A stretch of 45,982 nucleotides of DNA. Origin: Fredinandcohnia humi. Its GTDB lineage: Bacteria; Bacillota; Bacilli; Bacillales; Bacillaceae_L. The notes below the pieces were generated by a model. It had not been told where the DNA came from. It did not search any database and saw only the letters and a list, made by a program, of their open reading frames with translations. The stretch covers positions 18,252-64,233 of the forward strand of contig NZ_LMBW01000009.1 of assembly GCF_001439915.1 (NCBI RefSeq), given 5' to 3'. The position numbers were made by a program, and so were the translations under genes. Positions 1 through 7,831 of this stretch are shown one piece after another (position 1 is the first letter of the stretch; each line of letters starts with the position of its first letter).

Positions 1-79
1 GGCGCTGACAGAAGGCGCTTTTTGCCTTCAGAAGCGATTGGCTTGTGACCTCGAGCCGATGGCGCCTGGAGCTAGACAT
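1..79 (-). repeat. Multi-hairpin interspersed repeat, copy R1 (truncated by window edge)
   Basis: Read on the minus strand this begins TGTCTAGCTCCAGGCGCC, continues with GGCTCGAGGTCACAAGCC and a hairpin GAAGGC-AAAAAGC-GCCTTC, then runs out of the window. The same head occurs at 12970, 22642 (reverse) and 45837. It lies just past the terminator of the amidase gene, in the same sense as that gene. Confidence 0.85.
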
Positions 80-111
80 AAAAAAAGGACCTCAGCCCCT
101 AAGACTGAGGT
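80..111 (-). terminator. Rho-independent terminator of the ytzI-amidase operon
   Basis: On the minus strand ACCTCAG pairs with CTGAGGT around a 9-nt loop, followed by CC and a run of T. It starts a few bases after the amidase stop codon. Confidence 0.75.
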
Positions 112-112
112 T

Positions 113-1576
113 TTACTGTTTAGGTGGAATTCGATATTTTGTTCCTTGCTCAAATGAATAAGCTAATTTAATCAAAGTTGGTTCGGAAAATGCGGTTCCG
201 GTAAACGTAATTCCAACCGGTTCGCCTTCAGGTGTGTACCCAGCAGGAACTGTAATTGATGGATAACCAGCCTTAGCTGGAATCCCTGCTCCCACATTAT
301 TAGGAAATACAATTGCATCTAATTGATGCTCTTTTAAAACATAATCAATTCCATTGTCTGTCGAATGATAATGGTCATTTTCGAGTGCCTCAAGATACAT
401 TTTTTCTGTCAAAGTTCCACTCGTTTTTTCTGCCTCTTCTAAAATGATTTGGCCATATTTTAGCATTTTTTCTTCATTTTCTTTATTAAATTTGATAAGG
501 TCAGTTAAATTGCGGACTTTTACCGATGGGTCTAATTTACGTAAATAAGCGTTAAGGTCTACTTTGAATTCGTAAGTCAATACATCATAGCTCCACTTAT
601 TTTTCGAAGAAGGAATTTTTACATCTTCAACGACAGTTGCCCCAAGTTCTTCAAGCTTCTTAACAGCATAATCCATGACTGCTCTTTTTTCGTCACTAAG
701 GTAGCCAAAATAAACCTCTCTTGCAATACCAATCCGTGCACCTTTTAAACCGTCAACATCTAAATATTGTGTAAATTCAGTAGAGGATAATGTTCTACTC
801 GTATAAGTGATTGGGTCGCGTTTGTCGACTTCAGCTATTGCTGATAACAGGTAAGCAGCGTCCTTCACTGTACGAGCCATTGGACCTGCTGTATCTTGTG
901 TATGGGCAATCGGAATAATCCCCGCGCGACTTACTAATCCAACTGTCGGCTTAATACCAACAAGTGAGTTTTGACTTGAAGGACTTAATATCGAGCCTGA
1001 TGTTTCTGTACCGACGGCTACGACGGCAAAATTCGCGGCAATGGCAGAACCCGAACCAGCGCTTGAACCACCAACATCAAATTTACCTGGTCCATAAGGG
1101 TTTAATGTTTGACCACCGCGTGAACTGTAACCACTAGGCATTCCTTCCGTCATAAAATTTGCCCATTCAGTCATATTCGTTTTACCTAAAATAATCGCAC
1201 CAGCCTCTCTCAAAAAATAAGCAACATATGAATCCTCAGGCGCATATGACTCCGCTAATGCAAGTGAACCGGCTGATGTGTGCATCTTATCATTTGTATC
1301 TACATTATCTTTAAGTAAAACAGGAATGCCGTGAAGCGGACCACGGGGACCGATTTCCTTTCGTTCCGCATCCAACATCATTGCGATATGGAGGGCATCT
1401 GGGTTGATCTCAATAATTGATTTTAATACTGAATCATAGCTTGAAATTCTATGTAAATACATAAGAACTAACTGTTTGGCAGTTAGCTCTTCTTTTTCAT
1501 ATTTTTCTTGGATGGAATCTATAGTAGCCTCAATTAACCAATCATTAGCTAAATCCTGAAGAATTTTATTTTCCAT
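113..1576 (-). CDS. Amidase, amidase-signature (GatA-like) family
   Basis: A 487-aa hydrolase of the amidase-signature family, which cleaves amide bonds with a Ser-cisSer-Lys triad. Visible are the lysine in VLLKDNV (about residue 89), the Gly/Ser-rich stretch GGSSAGSGSA (about 169-178) and the nucleophile serine in TSGSI (about 195). The C-terminal part has the PSITVPAGY and GEPVGITFTG stretches typical of the family. No signal peptide is seen, so it is probably cytosolic. The start at 1576 is chosen because AAGGAG lies 8 bases upstream; it overlaps the end of ytzI by 11 bases, suggesting coupled translation. It stands alone, without gatB or gatC, so a general amidase is more likely than a tRNA amidotransferase subunit. 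The substrate cannot be told. Confidence 0.88.
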   Translation of the reverse strand: MENKILQDLANDWLIEATIDSIQEKYEKEELTAKQLVLMYLHRISSYDSVLKSIIEINPDALHIAMMLDAERKEIGPRGPLHGIPVLLKDNVDTNDKMHTSAGSLALAESYAPEDSYVAYFLREAGAIILGKTNMTEWANFMTEGMPSGYSSRGGQTLNPYGPGKFDVGGSSAGSGSAIAANFAVVAVGTETSGSILSPSSQNSLVGIKPTVGLVSRAGIIPIAHTQDTAGPMARTVKDAAYLLSAIAEVDKRDPITYTSRTLSSTEFTQYLDVDGLKGARIGIAREVYFGYLSDEKRAVMDYAVKKLEELGATVVEDVKIPSSKNKWSYDVLTYEFKVDLNAYLRKLDPSVKVRNLTDLIKFNKENEEKMLKYGQIILEEAEKTSGTLTEKMYLEALENDHYHSTDNGIDYVLKEHQLDAIVFPNNVGAGIPAKAGYPSITVPAGYTPEGEPVGITFTGTAFSEPTLIKLAYSFEQGTKYRIPPKQ

Positions 1577-1730
1577 CTGAATTCTCCTTATTTTCAAGAT
1601 GATTTAAATGTGGATTTTCTTCTAAGTCATCTACTGAATGTTTGTACTGATAGGCTTTTGATGTTGTAACAACAGCTAATAATATGACCACAAACACAAT
1701 GATAATCGAAATAATTAATACCGTAAGCAT
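1566..1730 (-). CDS. ytzI: YtzI-like small single-pass membrane protein
   Basis: A 54-aa protein with one hydrophobic helix (about residues 2-22, rich in I/V/L) followed by a polar tail containing SKAYQYKHSVDDLEENPHLN. This layout resembles YtzI of B. subtilis, which sits in the same neighbourhood; the name rests on recalled similarity. The start at 1730 has GAGGGGG 6 bases upstream. Its 3' end overlaps the amidase start, so the two are probably one transcript. The function is unknown. Confidence 0.65.
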   Translation of the reverse strand: MLTVLIISIIIVFVVILLAVVTTSKAYQYKHSVDDLEENPHLNHLENKENSDGK

Positions 1731-1844
1731 AGCAACCCCCTCTTTTTCACCTTTAATTTTAACATGGTACGAAAGGAGAAGGTATTGATATACATTTAAA
1801 ATTTTAAAAGTAAGAAATTTGTTAATAACAATCAAAAAAAGTAT

Positions 1845-1870
1845 GTTTCACTGTGATATAAAGGGGGTAT
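1845..1870 (+). promoter_or_regulatory. SigB-type promoter of dps
   Basis: GTTTCA (1845-1850), 14 bases, then GGGTAT (1865-1870) matches the general-stress sigma-B consensus GTTTAA-N13-15-GGGTAT. The predicted start near 1877 leaves a short leader before the ribosome binding site at 1880-1888. Dps is a known SigB target in B. subtilis. Confidence 0.7.
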
Positions 1871-1895
1871 GTTAACGATAAGGAGGAGATTATTA

Positions 1896-2336
1896 ATGTC
1901 AACACAATTAATCGAAATCGTAAATAAGCAAGTTGCTAACTGGAGTGTACTTTACATTAAGCTACATAATTACCATTGGTTTGTGAAGGGATCTCAATTT
2001 TTCACCCTACATGTAAAATTTGAGGAATTGTATAATGAGGCAGCTGTTCATATTGATGAATTAGCGGAACGTCTTCTTGCTATTAGTGGACAACCTGTCG
2101 CAACCATGAAGGAAATTCTTGAAATGTCTTCGATTCAAGAAGCAAACGGAAATGAAAATGCGGAAGAAATGGTCGCGAATATTTCAAATGATTTTTCCAT
2201 TCTAACCGGGGAGTTAAAAGAAGGCATGAAGGTAGCTTCAGATGCGGATGACGAAACAACTGGCGATATGCTGCTTGCCATTCACCAAACACTTGAAAAA
2301 CATATTTGGATGCTTCAATCCTTCTTAGGAAAATAA
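1896..2336 (+). CDS. dps: Dps-family mini-ferritin, DNA protection under starvation or stress
   Basis: A 146-aa ferritin-like protein. Dps forms 12-subunit shells that oxidise and store iron, use up peroxide and in many species bind DNA. The sequence shows the family's ferroxidase region: [11 protein letters not shown] near residues 23-33, then [20 protein letters not shown] at about 42-61 with the conserved His/Asp/Glu ligands, and a C-terminal helix ending [11 protein letters not shown]. The ATG at 1896 follows AAGGAGGAG at 1880-1888; an earlier in-frame ATG at 1869 lies inside the -10 box and cannot be used. It is monocistronic, with a SigB-type promoter in front and a terminator behind, which fits stress induction. 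Confidence 0.93.
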   Translation: MSTQLIEIVNKQVANWSVLYIKLHNYHWFVKGSQFFTLHVKFEELYNEAAVHIDELAERLLAISGQPVATMKEILEMSSIQEANGNENAEEMVANISNDFSILTGELKEGMKVASDADDETTGDMLLAIHQTLEKHIWMLQSFLGK

Positions 2337-2346
2337 AAAAAATTAT

Positions 2347-2378
2347 GGACCCTTCTTTCTTGTCGAAAGAGGGGTTTT
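2347..2378 (+). terminator. Terminator of dps
   Basis: CCCTTCTTTC pairs with GAAAGAGGGG around TTGTC, followed by TTTT. Confidence 0.75.
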
Positions 2379-2408
2379 GTACTATTTTTAGAGTAAGGGG
2401 GAGAAAAA

Positions 2409-3425
2409 ATGATCGATTTACGAAGTGATACTGTTACGAAACCAACAGCTGAAATGAGAAAAGCAGCCTATGAAGCTGAGGTTGGGGATGATGTTTATCA
2501 GGAAGATCCAACAGTGAATATGCTTGAGCGAACAGCCGCTGAAATGCTTGGGAAGGAAGCGGCAATGTTTGTTACAAGTGGAACACAAGGAAATCAAATT
2601 GCCGTGCTGACTCACACAAGAAGTGGAAATGAAATTATTGTTGAGCATGACTCGCATATTTTTAATTACGAAGGTGCGGCTATCTCTGCATTTGCAGGAG
2701 TTCAACCTAGAACGATTAAGGGAAACAGAGGAGCCATGGATCCTGCTGAGGTAGAGGCGGCTATTCAAGGTGAAGATGTACATAACCCCGAAACCGGCTT
2801 GATTTGTATTGAAAATACACATAATCGAGCGGGAGGAGCGGTCATTCCACTTGAAAATATGGAAGCCATTAAAAGAATAGCAACAGCAAATCAGATTCCT
2901 GTCCATTTAGACGGCGCGCGTTTGTTTAACGCAGCAGTGGCTCTTGGACGTCCAGTTAAAGATATTGCCCAGTTTACTGATTCCGTACAATTTTGTTTAT
3001 CAAAAGGGTTAGGTGCTCCAGTTGGTTCGATTATCGCTGGTAGTGAGGAATTTATTAAACAAGCAAGAAAGTGGAGAAAGCGTCTTGGCGGCGGTTTGAG
3101 ACAAGCTGGGATTATTGCAGCACCAGGACTTGTCGCGTTAAGGACAATGGTTGATCGTCTTTCAATCGATCATGAGAATGCTACGTTTTTAGCAGAAGCC
3201 CTTGGCAATATGAATGGATTGAACGTCGTTAATCAGGTTGATACGAATATTATTTTAGTCAGTGTAAGTGAAAGGGGTTTAACCTCTAGTCAGTATGCTG
3301 CCTTATTAAAAGAGCATGGAGTATTGGTTTCAACTTTTGGACCTAAACTCGTGCGGTTTACGACGCATTATGATGTCAATCGGGAGTCAATTGAGGACGC
3401 ATTACGAATTGTTAGTAAGCTTTAA
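2409..3425 (+). CDS. ltaE: Low-specificity L-threonine aldolase (PLP-dependent)
   Basis: A 338-aa fold-type I PLP enzyme that splits L-threonine and L-allo-threonine into glycine and acetaldehyde. The N-terminus MIDLRSDTVTKPTAEMR, the stretch VGDDVYQEDPT, the cofactor-stacking region SGTQGNQIA, HLDGARLFNAA and the Schiff-base lysine in CLSKGLGAPVGS (about residue 199) are all classic for this family, and the length is normal. The ribosome binding site is AGGGGGAG just before the ATG. It has its own terminator and looks monocistronic. Expected role: glycine supply or threonine breakdown in the cytosol. Confidence 0.93.
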   Translation: MIDLRSDTVTKPTAEMRKAAYEAEVGDDVYQEDPTVNMLERTAAEMLGKEAAMFVTSGTQGNQIAVLTHTRSGNEIIVEHDSHIFNYEGAAISAFAGVQPRTIKGNRGAMDPAEVEAAIQGEDVHNPETGLICIENTHNRAGGAVIPLENMEAIKRIATANQIPVHLDGARLFNAAVALGRPVKDIAQFTDSVQFCLSKGLGAPVGSIIAGSEEFIKQARKWRKRLGGGLRQAGIIAAPGLVALRTMVDRLSIDHENATFLAEALGNMNGLNVVNQVDTNIILVSVSERGLTSSQYAALLKEHGVLVSTFGPKLVRFTTHYDVNRESIEDALRIVSKL

Positions 3426-3429
3426 TCTT

Positions 3430-3462
3430 AAAGGATTGTTCGAAAAAGGACAATCCTTTTTA
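3430..3462 (+). terminator. Terminator of threonine aldolase gene
   Basis: AAGGATTGT pairs with ACAATCCTT around TCGAAAAAGG, followed by a T run. Confidence 0.8.
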
Positions 3463-3475
3463 TGTGTCTAAAATT

Positions 3476-3582
3476 GATAGAAATGAAATAACGCCGATAG
3501 AATCCAATTATCGTCGATAGAATTAAATTAACGCCGATAGAAAGGAACTAACGTTTGATAGAATTAAAATATCGCTGATAGA
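3476..3582. repeat. Degenerate 20-bp tandem repeat (about 5.3 units)
   Basis: GATAGA recurs at 3476, 3496, 3516, 3536, 3557 and 3577, a 20-base period with one 21-base unit. Each unit has the form GATAGAA + about 8 A/T-rich variable bases + (A/T)CG(C/T)(C/T). It lies between the convergent ends of the threonine aldolase gene and the 86-aa gene at 3612. Confidence 0.9.
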
Positions 3583-3611
3583 CCATAATTATTTTATAAA
3601 ATAACCCTTAT

Positions 3612-3872
3612 CTAATGTATATTCCTCAACTCATCGACAGTCATCATCTTTGATTGGCCGATCCCATCGCGGGCCATTTTCGCTTTTAAGTTCTCAATCA
3701 TATAAAATCCAACTAAATTACGTAATTCTTGATCAGGTAATTCACTTAATAGATCAATCAGATCCTGACGGTCAAATTGTTCAAGCACGGAGAAAGCAAT
3801 AATGTCTGCATCTTCTTCGTCACCTGTTAATTTATTTCGATACATTTCATAAATTTCATCAATTATTTTCAT
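3612..3872 (-). CDS. Small conserved acidic protein (DUF6154-like)
   Basis: An 86-aa, mostly helical, acidic protein beginning MKIIDEIYEMYRNKLTGDEED and containing a leucine-rich stretch DLIDLLSELPDQELRNL. It resembles a small Bacillaceae family that I recall as DUF6154; I cannot confirm this here. The ATG is preceded by AGGGGAAAC. There is no signal peptide, membrane segment or known catalytic motif. It is transcribed toward the 20-bp repeat array. Function unknown. Confidence 0.65.
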   Translation of the reverse strand: MKIIDEIYEMYRNKLTGDEEDADIIAFSVLEQFDRQDLIDLLSELPDQELRNLVGFYMIENLKAKMARDGIGQSKMMTVDELRNIH

Positions 3873-4055
3873 AAATGTTTCCCCTTTATTTGCTGTAATA
3901 ACAAGGTTTCTTGGGAATTAGTATATGGGGGATTGGTTCAAATGATACTAATGGATTGAAAATAGGCAGTAGATCCGTTTTCGCACAAAATGCATATTTT
4001 TTGCATATGAGGAAAAAGCTAAAAATATGCAAATCACTGTTAGGAGTGAAAGATA

Positions 4056-4391
4056 TTGGAACAACAGCCAAGGAAAACCTATTATATCGCTATTGGAAGT
4101 GGCGAAATTTCTCAAGTGAGGTCTGGGTCTACGTGGGAGTACAAAATTGAAGCAACCGATGAAGAAGTTCGTCAATTAAGAAACCTGTTTGAATCGAACT
4201 ATTCAAATGAGATCGAAAACTTTTTACGTGCACATGTACCTTTTGTCGAGTACCATTATGATTCATCCAATGATAAATATGACACAAATATGCTGCAGAT
4301 TTATCAAAAAATCTATCAACTAGGAGATCAAGAAGCAAAGGACTTCATTCAATCAGAAGGAATACTTGATGTATTACGTACAATCGATTAA
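4056..4391 (+). CDS. Conserved-looking small cytosolic protein, function unknown
   Basis: A 111-aa protein, not recognised by name. It begins MEQQPRKTYYIAIGSGEISQ, has an acidic helical middle (EATDEEVRQLRNLFESNYSN) and ends GILDVLRTID. The TTG start at 4056 is supported by AGGAGTGA 6 bases upstream. No membrane helix, signal or metal motif is seen. A hairpin terminator (AAGCCACTTC/GAAGCGGCTT, then T-rich) overlaps the stop codon at 4390-4420, so the gene ends as its own unit before ytkD. Confidence 0.65.
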   Translation: MEQQPRKTYYIAIGSGEISQVRSGSTWEYKIEATDEEVRQLRNLFESNYSNEIENFLRAHVPFVEYHYDSSNDKYDTNMLQIYQKIYQLGDQEAKDFIQSEGILDVLRTID

Positions 4392-4420
4392 GCCACTTCT
4401 ACATGAAGCGGCTTGTTTTT
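4390..4420 (+). terminator. Terminator overlapping the stop of the 111-aa gene
   Basis: AAGCCACTTC, TACAT loop, GAAGCGGCTT, then GTTTTT. Confidence 0.75.
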
Positions 4421-4429
4421 ATCCCGCAA

Positions 4430-4548
4430 AAGCCCGAAAATTAAGAACAAAGACTAAGTACGCCACTTCCTGTGGCAACGTCTTTGTGACCCACATCGTG
4501 TGGGCCTCATCTAACAATCAGTGGGGGAAAGACACCCCCGCTGATTGA
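4430..4548 (-). repeat. Triple-hairpin interspersed element related to the R-family repeats
   Basis: Three hairpins in a row on the minus strand: CAATCAG..GGGGG paired with CCCCC..CTGATTG (4515-4547), CCCACA-CGA-TGTGGG, and a two-storey stem ACAAAGAC-GTT-GCCAC-AGGAA-GTGGC-GTACTTA-GTCTTTGT (4447-4487). The last module has the same plan as one in the repeats at 12970, 22465 and 45837, but with different stem bases. It fills the space before ytkD. Confidence 0.8.
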
Positions 4549-4606
4549 AGATTCACTTTATGTTATGATAATAAAAAAAACAAAAACAAAATGGAGACAA
4601 GATAAT

Positions 4607-5095
4607 ATGATTGTTTTTCATGATATGTATCATAATGAAGTGAATTTATCGTTTACTCCGGATCCTTTTTCCACTCACCCTAAGCACGTTTGGGTAATCT
4701 GTCGGTATGAGGACCAGTGGCTGTTAACCAATCATTCTGAACGCGGGCTTGAATTCCCGGGTGGGAAGGTAGAAATTGGTGAAACACCAGATGTTGCGGC
4801 TGTACGTGAGGTGATGGAGGAGACGGGAGCCAAGGTTTCAGAACTTGAGTATATCGGACAATATAAGGTCATAGGAAAAGGGAAAACCATTATTAAAAAT
4901 ATTTATTTTGCCGAAATTGAAACCCTTCTTAAGAAGAAGGATTATTTTGAAACAAAAGGTCCAGTTCTGTTAAAGGAAATTCCTTTAGATACAGTTAAAT
5001 CTGATCGCCGCTATAGTTTTATTATGAAGGATGATGTCCTTACCCAAGCACTGGATTATGTAAAAAAATATCTAAAAACGAAGAAAGCTCTCTAG
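4607..5095 (+). CDS. ytkD: Nudix hydrolase YtkD (RNA pyrophosphohydrolase / nucleoside triphosphatase)
   Basis: A 162-aa Nudix enzyme. The full Nudix box GX5EX7REUXEEXGU runs from GGKVEIGETPDVAAVR through EVMEETGAK (about residues 53-76), with the metal-binding REVMEE intact. In B. subtilis YtkD (MutTA/BsRppH) removes pyrophosphate from mRNA 5' ends to start decay and also hydrolyses oxidised nucleotides; the assignment here is by motif, size and neighbourhood. The ATG at 4607 follows GGAGACAAG; upstream in-frame codons lack a binding site. A nested hairpin over the stop codon ends transcription and serves the opposing ytlD as well. Confidence 0.85.
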   Translation: MIVFHDMYHNEVNLSFTPDPFSTHPKHVWVICRYEDQWLLTNHSERGLEFPGGKVEIGETPDVAAVREVMEETGAKVSELEYIGQYKVIGKGKTIIKNIYFAEIETLLKKKDYFETKGPVLLKEIPLDTVKSDRRYSFIMKDDVLTQALDYVKKYLKTKKAL

Positions 5096-5118
5096 CAATC
5101 CACTAGAAGAGCTTTTTA
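5084..5118. terminator. Bidirectional terminator between ytkD and ytlD
   Basis: AAAGCTCTCTAG pairs with CTAGAAGAGCTTT around a short loop, with T runs on both strands. It spans the ytkD stop codon and the end of the ytlD gene. Confidence 0.75.
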
Positions 5119-5925
5119 TTTCGAGTCCTTTATGAGCTTTCTTTCAAGGAACTCGACGCCTTGGTACATAAGTGTCGCACAGATGGCAATTAATAATAAG
5201 CTTAGGAAGATCAATGTGAAATTGAACACTTGGAATCCGTAGATAATTAAATACCCTAAGCCTTGCTTAGAAACTAGAAATTCTCCAACAATAACCCCGA
5301 CCCATGATAATCCAACATTTACTTTTAAAGTGGAAATGATCGCCGGAAAAGATGAGGGAAGTATGGCATTGCGGAAAATTTGTTTCCGATTTGCTCCAAA
5401 AGTCAACAAGACTTTAATGTAGTTAGAGTCCACTTCCTTAAACGAGGTGTAGACGACAATCGTTGTAATAATGATGGAAATAATAGCCCCCATCGCAATG
5501 ATTGAAATATAACCTGTTCCTAATGCGACAATTAAGATGGGTCCTAGTGCAACCTTTGGCATCGCATTGAGAACAACTAAATACGGATCAAGGATATTCG
5601 ATAGACGCTCAGACCACCATAAGATCGCCGCAATCAAAGCTCCCATGACCGTTCCTAAAATAAAGCCAAGAACCGTTTCAAACAAAGTAACTGCAAGATG
5701 ATTTAACAATGTTCCATCATTCATTTTATCTAAAAAGAGAGTCCAAATTTTTGATGGGGCACTAAAAATTAAAGGGTCAATCCAGTGGCTGCGACTCGCA
5801 ATCTCCCATATTCCAAAAAAGACGATGAAAATCAAGAGTTGATAAAAACGAACCAGTTTTTTCTCTGTTTTAATCGATTGCAAGTAATTTTTATGCAAGT
5901 CTTTAATGGTCATGTTTTGTTTCAA
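5116..5925 (-). CDS. ytlD: ABC importer permease, SsuC/TauC/ThiX type
   Basis: A 269-aa inner-membrane subunit with about six hydrophobic helices. The cytoplasmic coupling (EAA) loop is visible near residues 165-190 ([20 protein letters not shown]), where it would contact the ATPase. The family imports sulfonates, nitrate or thiamine precursors; the substrate here is not clear. The TTG start at 5925 has AGGAG 10 bases upstream and overlaps the end of the ATPase gene by 23 bases; an ATG 12 bases downstream is an alternative. It is the last gene of the operon 7676-5116. Confidence 0.88.
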   Translation of the reverse strand: MKQNMTIKDLHKNYLQSIKTEKKLVRFYQLLIFIVFFGIWEIASRSHWIDPLIFSAPSKIWTLFLDKMNDGTLLNHLAVTLFETVLGFILGTVMGALIAAILWWSERLSNILDPYLVVLNAMPKVALGPILIVALGTGYISIIAMGAIISIIITTIVVYTSFKEVDSNYIKVLLTFGANRKQIFRNAILPSSFPAIISTLKVNVGLSWVGVIVGEFLVSKQGLGYLIIYGFQVFNFTLIFLSLLLIAICATLMYQGVEFLERKLIKDSK

Positions 5926-6682
5926 GTTTATCTAACTCCTCCCATATTTGCTGAAAAATGTCCGAATACTCTGGGTGCTGTCTGACATCAAATGGGGCCG
6001 CGTTCCGCAAGTTTTTTGGGAGATCAAATATTTTTGCAATTTTTCCCGGGCTTTTTGAAAGGAGATAAATTCGGTCGCTCATTGCAATGGCCTCGCCAAT
6101 ATCATGTGTGACAAGGATGGCGGTTTTTTGATATTCCTTTAAAGTATCTGAAACTAGATCCTCTAATTTAAGCTTTGTTTGAAAGTCTAAAGCGGAGAAA
6201 GGTTCATCGAGTAGAAGGATTTTCGGGTTTGTCGCAAGGGTTCGAACTAAAGCAGCTCTTTGTCTCATCCCACCTGAAAGCTGTTTTGGGTACGCTTTTT
6301 CTACCCCTTTTAATCCAATTTCCTCAAGTAAGGCTAATGTGGTTTTTCTTGTTTGTTCTGTTTCTTGATTCATGATTTGTAACCCAACAAAAATGTTCTC
6401 CTCAATGGTCTTCCACGGAAACAAATAGTCCTGCTGCAGCATATACCCAATATCCGATTTTGCCTTCTCAATCGTTTTCCCTTCGATTAAAACCTCGCCA
6501 TATGTCGGTTTTAATAATCCGGCAATGATGGAGAGTAAAGTGGTTTTACCACACCCACTAGGACCGAGGAGGGAGATGAACTCCCCTTCCTCGATGGTGA
6601 GTGAAATGTCCTCGAGTGCAGTCGTTGAAGAATCCTTTGTAAAATAAATATGGTGTATATCTTTTAGTGACAAAAACTTCAT
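5903..6682 (-). CDS. ytlC: ABC importer ATPase, SsuB/TauB/ThiZ type
   Basis: A 259-aa ATP-binding subunit. Walker A is GPSGCGKTT, the Q-loop lies in [12 protein letters not shown], the signature is [13 protein letters not shown], Walker B is [12 protein letters not shown] and the switch histidine is in LVTHDIGEA. The start at 6682 is chosen because GGAG lies 8 bases upstream and the ABC domain begins immediately after ([14 protein letters not shown]). It begins 10 bases after the binding-protein gene ends and overlaps the permease start, so the three are one transcript. Confidence 0.92.
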   Translation of the reverse strand: MKFLSLKDIHHIYFTKDSSTTALEDISLTIEEGEFISLLGPSGCGKTTLLSIIAGLLKPTYGEVLIEGKTIEKAKSDIGYMLQQDYLFPWKTIEENIFVGLQIMNQETEQTRKTTLALLEEIGLKGVEKAYPKQLSGGMRQRAALVRTLATNPKILLLDEPFSALDFQTKLKLEDLVSDTLKEYQKTAILVTHDIGEAIAMSDRIYLLSKSPGKIAKIFDLPKNLRNAAPFDVRQHPEYSDIFQQIWEELDKLETKHDH

Positions 6683-6692
6683 AGTAACACTC

Positions 6693-7676
6693 CTATTTGG
6701 AAACTTTTTCAGCGATACTTGTGTTAACAAGTGTGTTGTAATCAATTCTCTTTGGAAGTTCACCAGCTTCATCCATGATGTCCTGCAGATTATTCCAAGC
6801 TTCCTCTGAAAGAACAGGGTTTGTTGCATATGACCCTTGGTTCTTGTAACGTTCAATGGAGGAAGTAGTTAAATCAAGTGGTGTATCTGGGAAGAATTCT
6901 TGCACTGAATTTGCAATTTCTTCTGGGCTATGAGAATCTACCCATTGCTGTGCCTTATAGACCGCACGCGTGAATTTTTCAACAGTACCACTATTGTCAT
7001 CAATAAAGCTTTGCTTTGTCATAAACGTCGTATATGGTACCTTGCCAGATTCTTCACCGAAGGAAGCGACAATATAACCACGACCTTCTTTTTCAAATAA
7101 ACTAGCAGTTGGTTCAAATAACTGGACGAATTCACCTGTACCTGATGCAAAAGCACTGGAAATATTCGCAAAGTCAATGTTTTGAATGAGATTTAAATCA
7201 CCATGTGGGTCAATATCGTTCTTCTTTAATACAAATTCCCCAACCATTTGTGGCATTCCGCCTTTTCGTTGGCCAAGGAATGTACGATCTTTAACTTGGT
7301 CCCAGCTAAAGTTTTCAATATTTTCTCTTGCGACTAAAAACGTACCGTCCGTTTGCGTAAGGGCGGCAAAGTTAATAACAGGGTCGGTTGAGCCTTGTGC
7401 TTCAACATAAATAGATGTTTCAGAACCAACTAAGGCCACATCGGCACCACCAGAAATTAACGCAGTCATAGTTTTGTCTCCACCTGGTACGGTTGTCAGT
7501 TCAATTTCTAAGCCTTCTTCTTCAAAAAAACCTTCCGCAATGGCTACATACTGTGGCGCGTAAAACACTGAACGTGTTACTTCGGCAATTCGGATTTTTT
7601 CCACCTGGTCATTATTACAAGCAGCTAATGGAATAATAAGCAGTAATGCAAAAAGGCTGGCAAAAATACGACGCAT
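6693..7676 (-). CDS. ytlA: ABC importer substrate-binding lipoprotein (NMT1/ThiY-SsuA type)
   Basis: A 327-aa lipoprotein. Residues 1-20 are a signal peptide ending in the lipobox LAAC, so the mature protein would be anchored to the outside of the membrane. The body starts IRIAEVTRSVFYAPQYVAIAEGFFEEEGL, the typical opening of the NMT1-like binding family, with a ligand-site region GGADVALVGSETS. No cysteine-rich ThiY motif is seen and no TPP riboswitch lies upstream, so a thiamine-precursor role is not supported directly. AAGGAGG precedes the ATG. A 15-base palindrome at 7692-7706 sits just before the binding site. Confidence 0.9.
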   Translation of the reverse strand: MRRIFASLFALLLIIPLAACNNDQVEKIRIAEVTRSVFYAPQYVAIAEGFFEEEGLEIELTTVPGGDKTMTALISGGADVALVGSETSIYVEAQGSTDPVINFAALTQTDGTFLVARENIENFSWDQVKDRTFLGQRKGGMPQMVGEFVLKKNDIDPHGDLNLIQNIDFANISSAFASGTGEFVQLFEPTASLFEKEGRGYIVASFGEESGKVPYTTFMTKQSFIDDNSGTVEKFTRAVYKAQQWVDSHSPEEIANSVQEFFPDTPLDLTTSSIERYKNQGSYATNPVLSEEAWNNLQDIMDEAGELPKRIDYNTLVNTSIAEKVSK

Positions 7677-7691
7677 TATTCATTCCTCCTT

Positions 7692-7706
7692 GACAGATGA
7701 TCTGTC
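7692..7706. promoter_or_regulatory. Palindrome GACAGAT-G-ATCTGTC upstream of ytlA
   Basis: A perfect 7-base dyad around one central base, immediately upstream of the ytlA ribosome binding site and in the gap shared with ytmA. It could be an operator or an mRNA hairpin; no protein can be assigned. Confidence 0.45.
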
Positions 7707-7831
7707 TGCTATAATCATTTCTAAGATAGATTATGAAACGTGACAAAAATGTGTGAATGCCTATTTTTTCTTTTTATGAAGAGGTTAAGATAAAATTTTT
7801 TGAAAATAATGTTGTAGAGAAGGTAGATAAA

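Noticed and set aside
1869-1895. Upstream ATG for dps
   Set aside because: It overlaps the -10 box of the SigB-type promoter, so it would not be in the mRNA.
2418-2906. Long open frame antisense to the threonine aldolase gene
   Set aside because: It has Cys/Ser-rich, low-quality composition, no binding site, and mirrors a highly conserved enzyme.
3476-3582. 20-bp array as a CRISPR or protein-coding repeat
   Set aside because: The variable part is too short and A/T-rich for spacers, and stop codons occur in all frames.
7677-7831. TPP riboswitch upstream of the ytlA operon
   Set aside because: None of the conserved THI-box blocks can be found, and the leader is too short.
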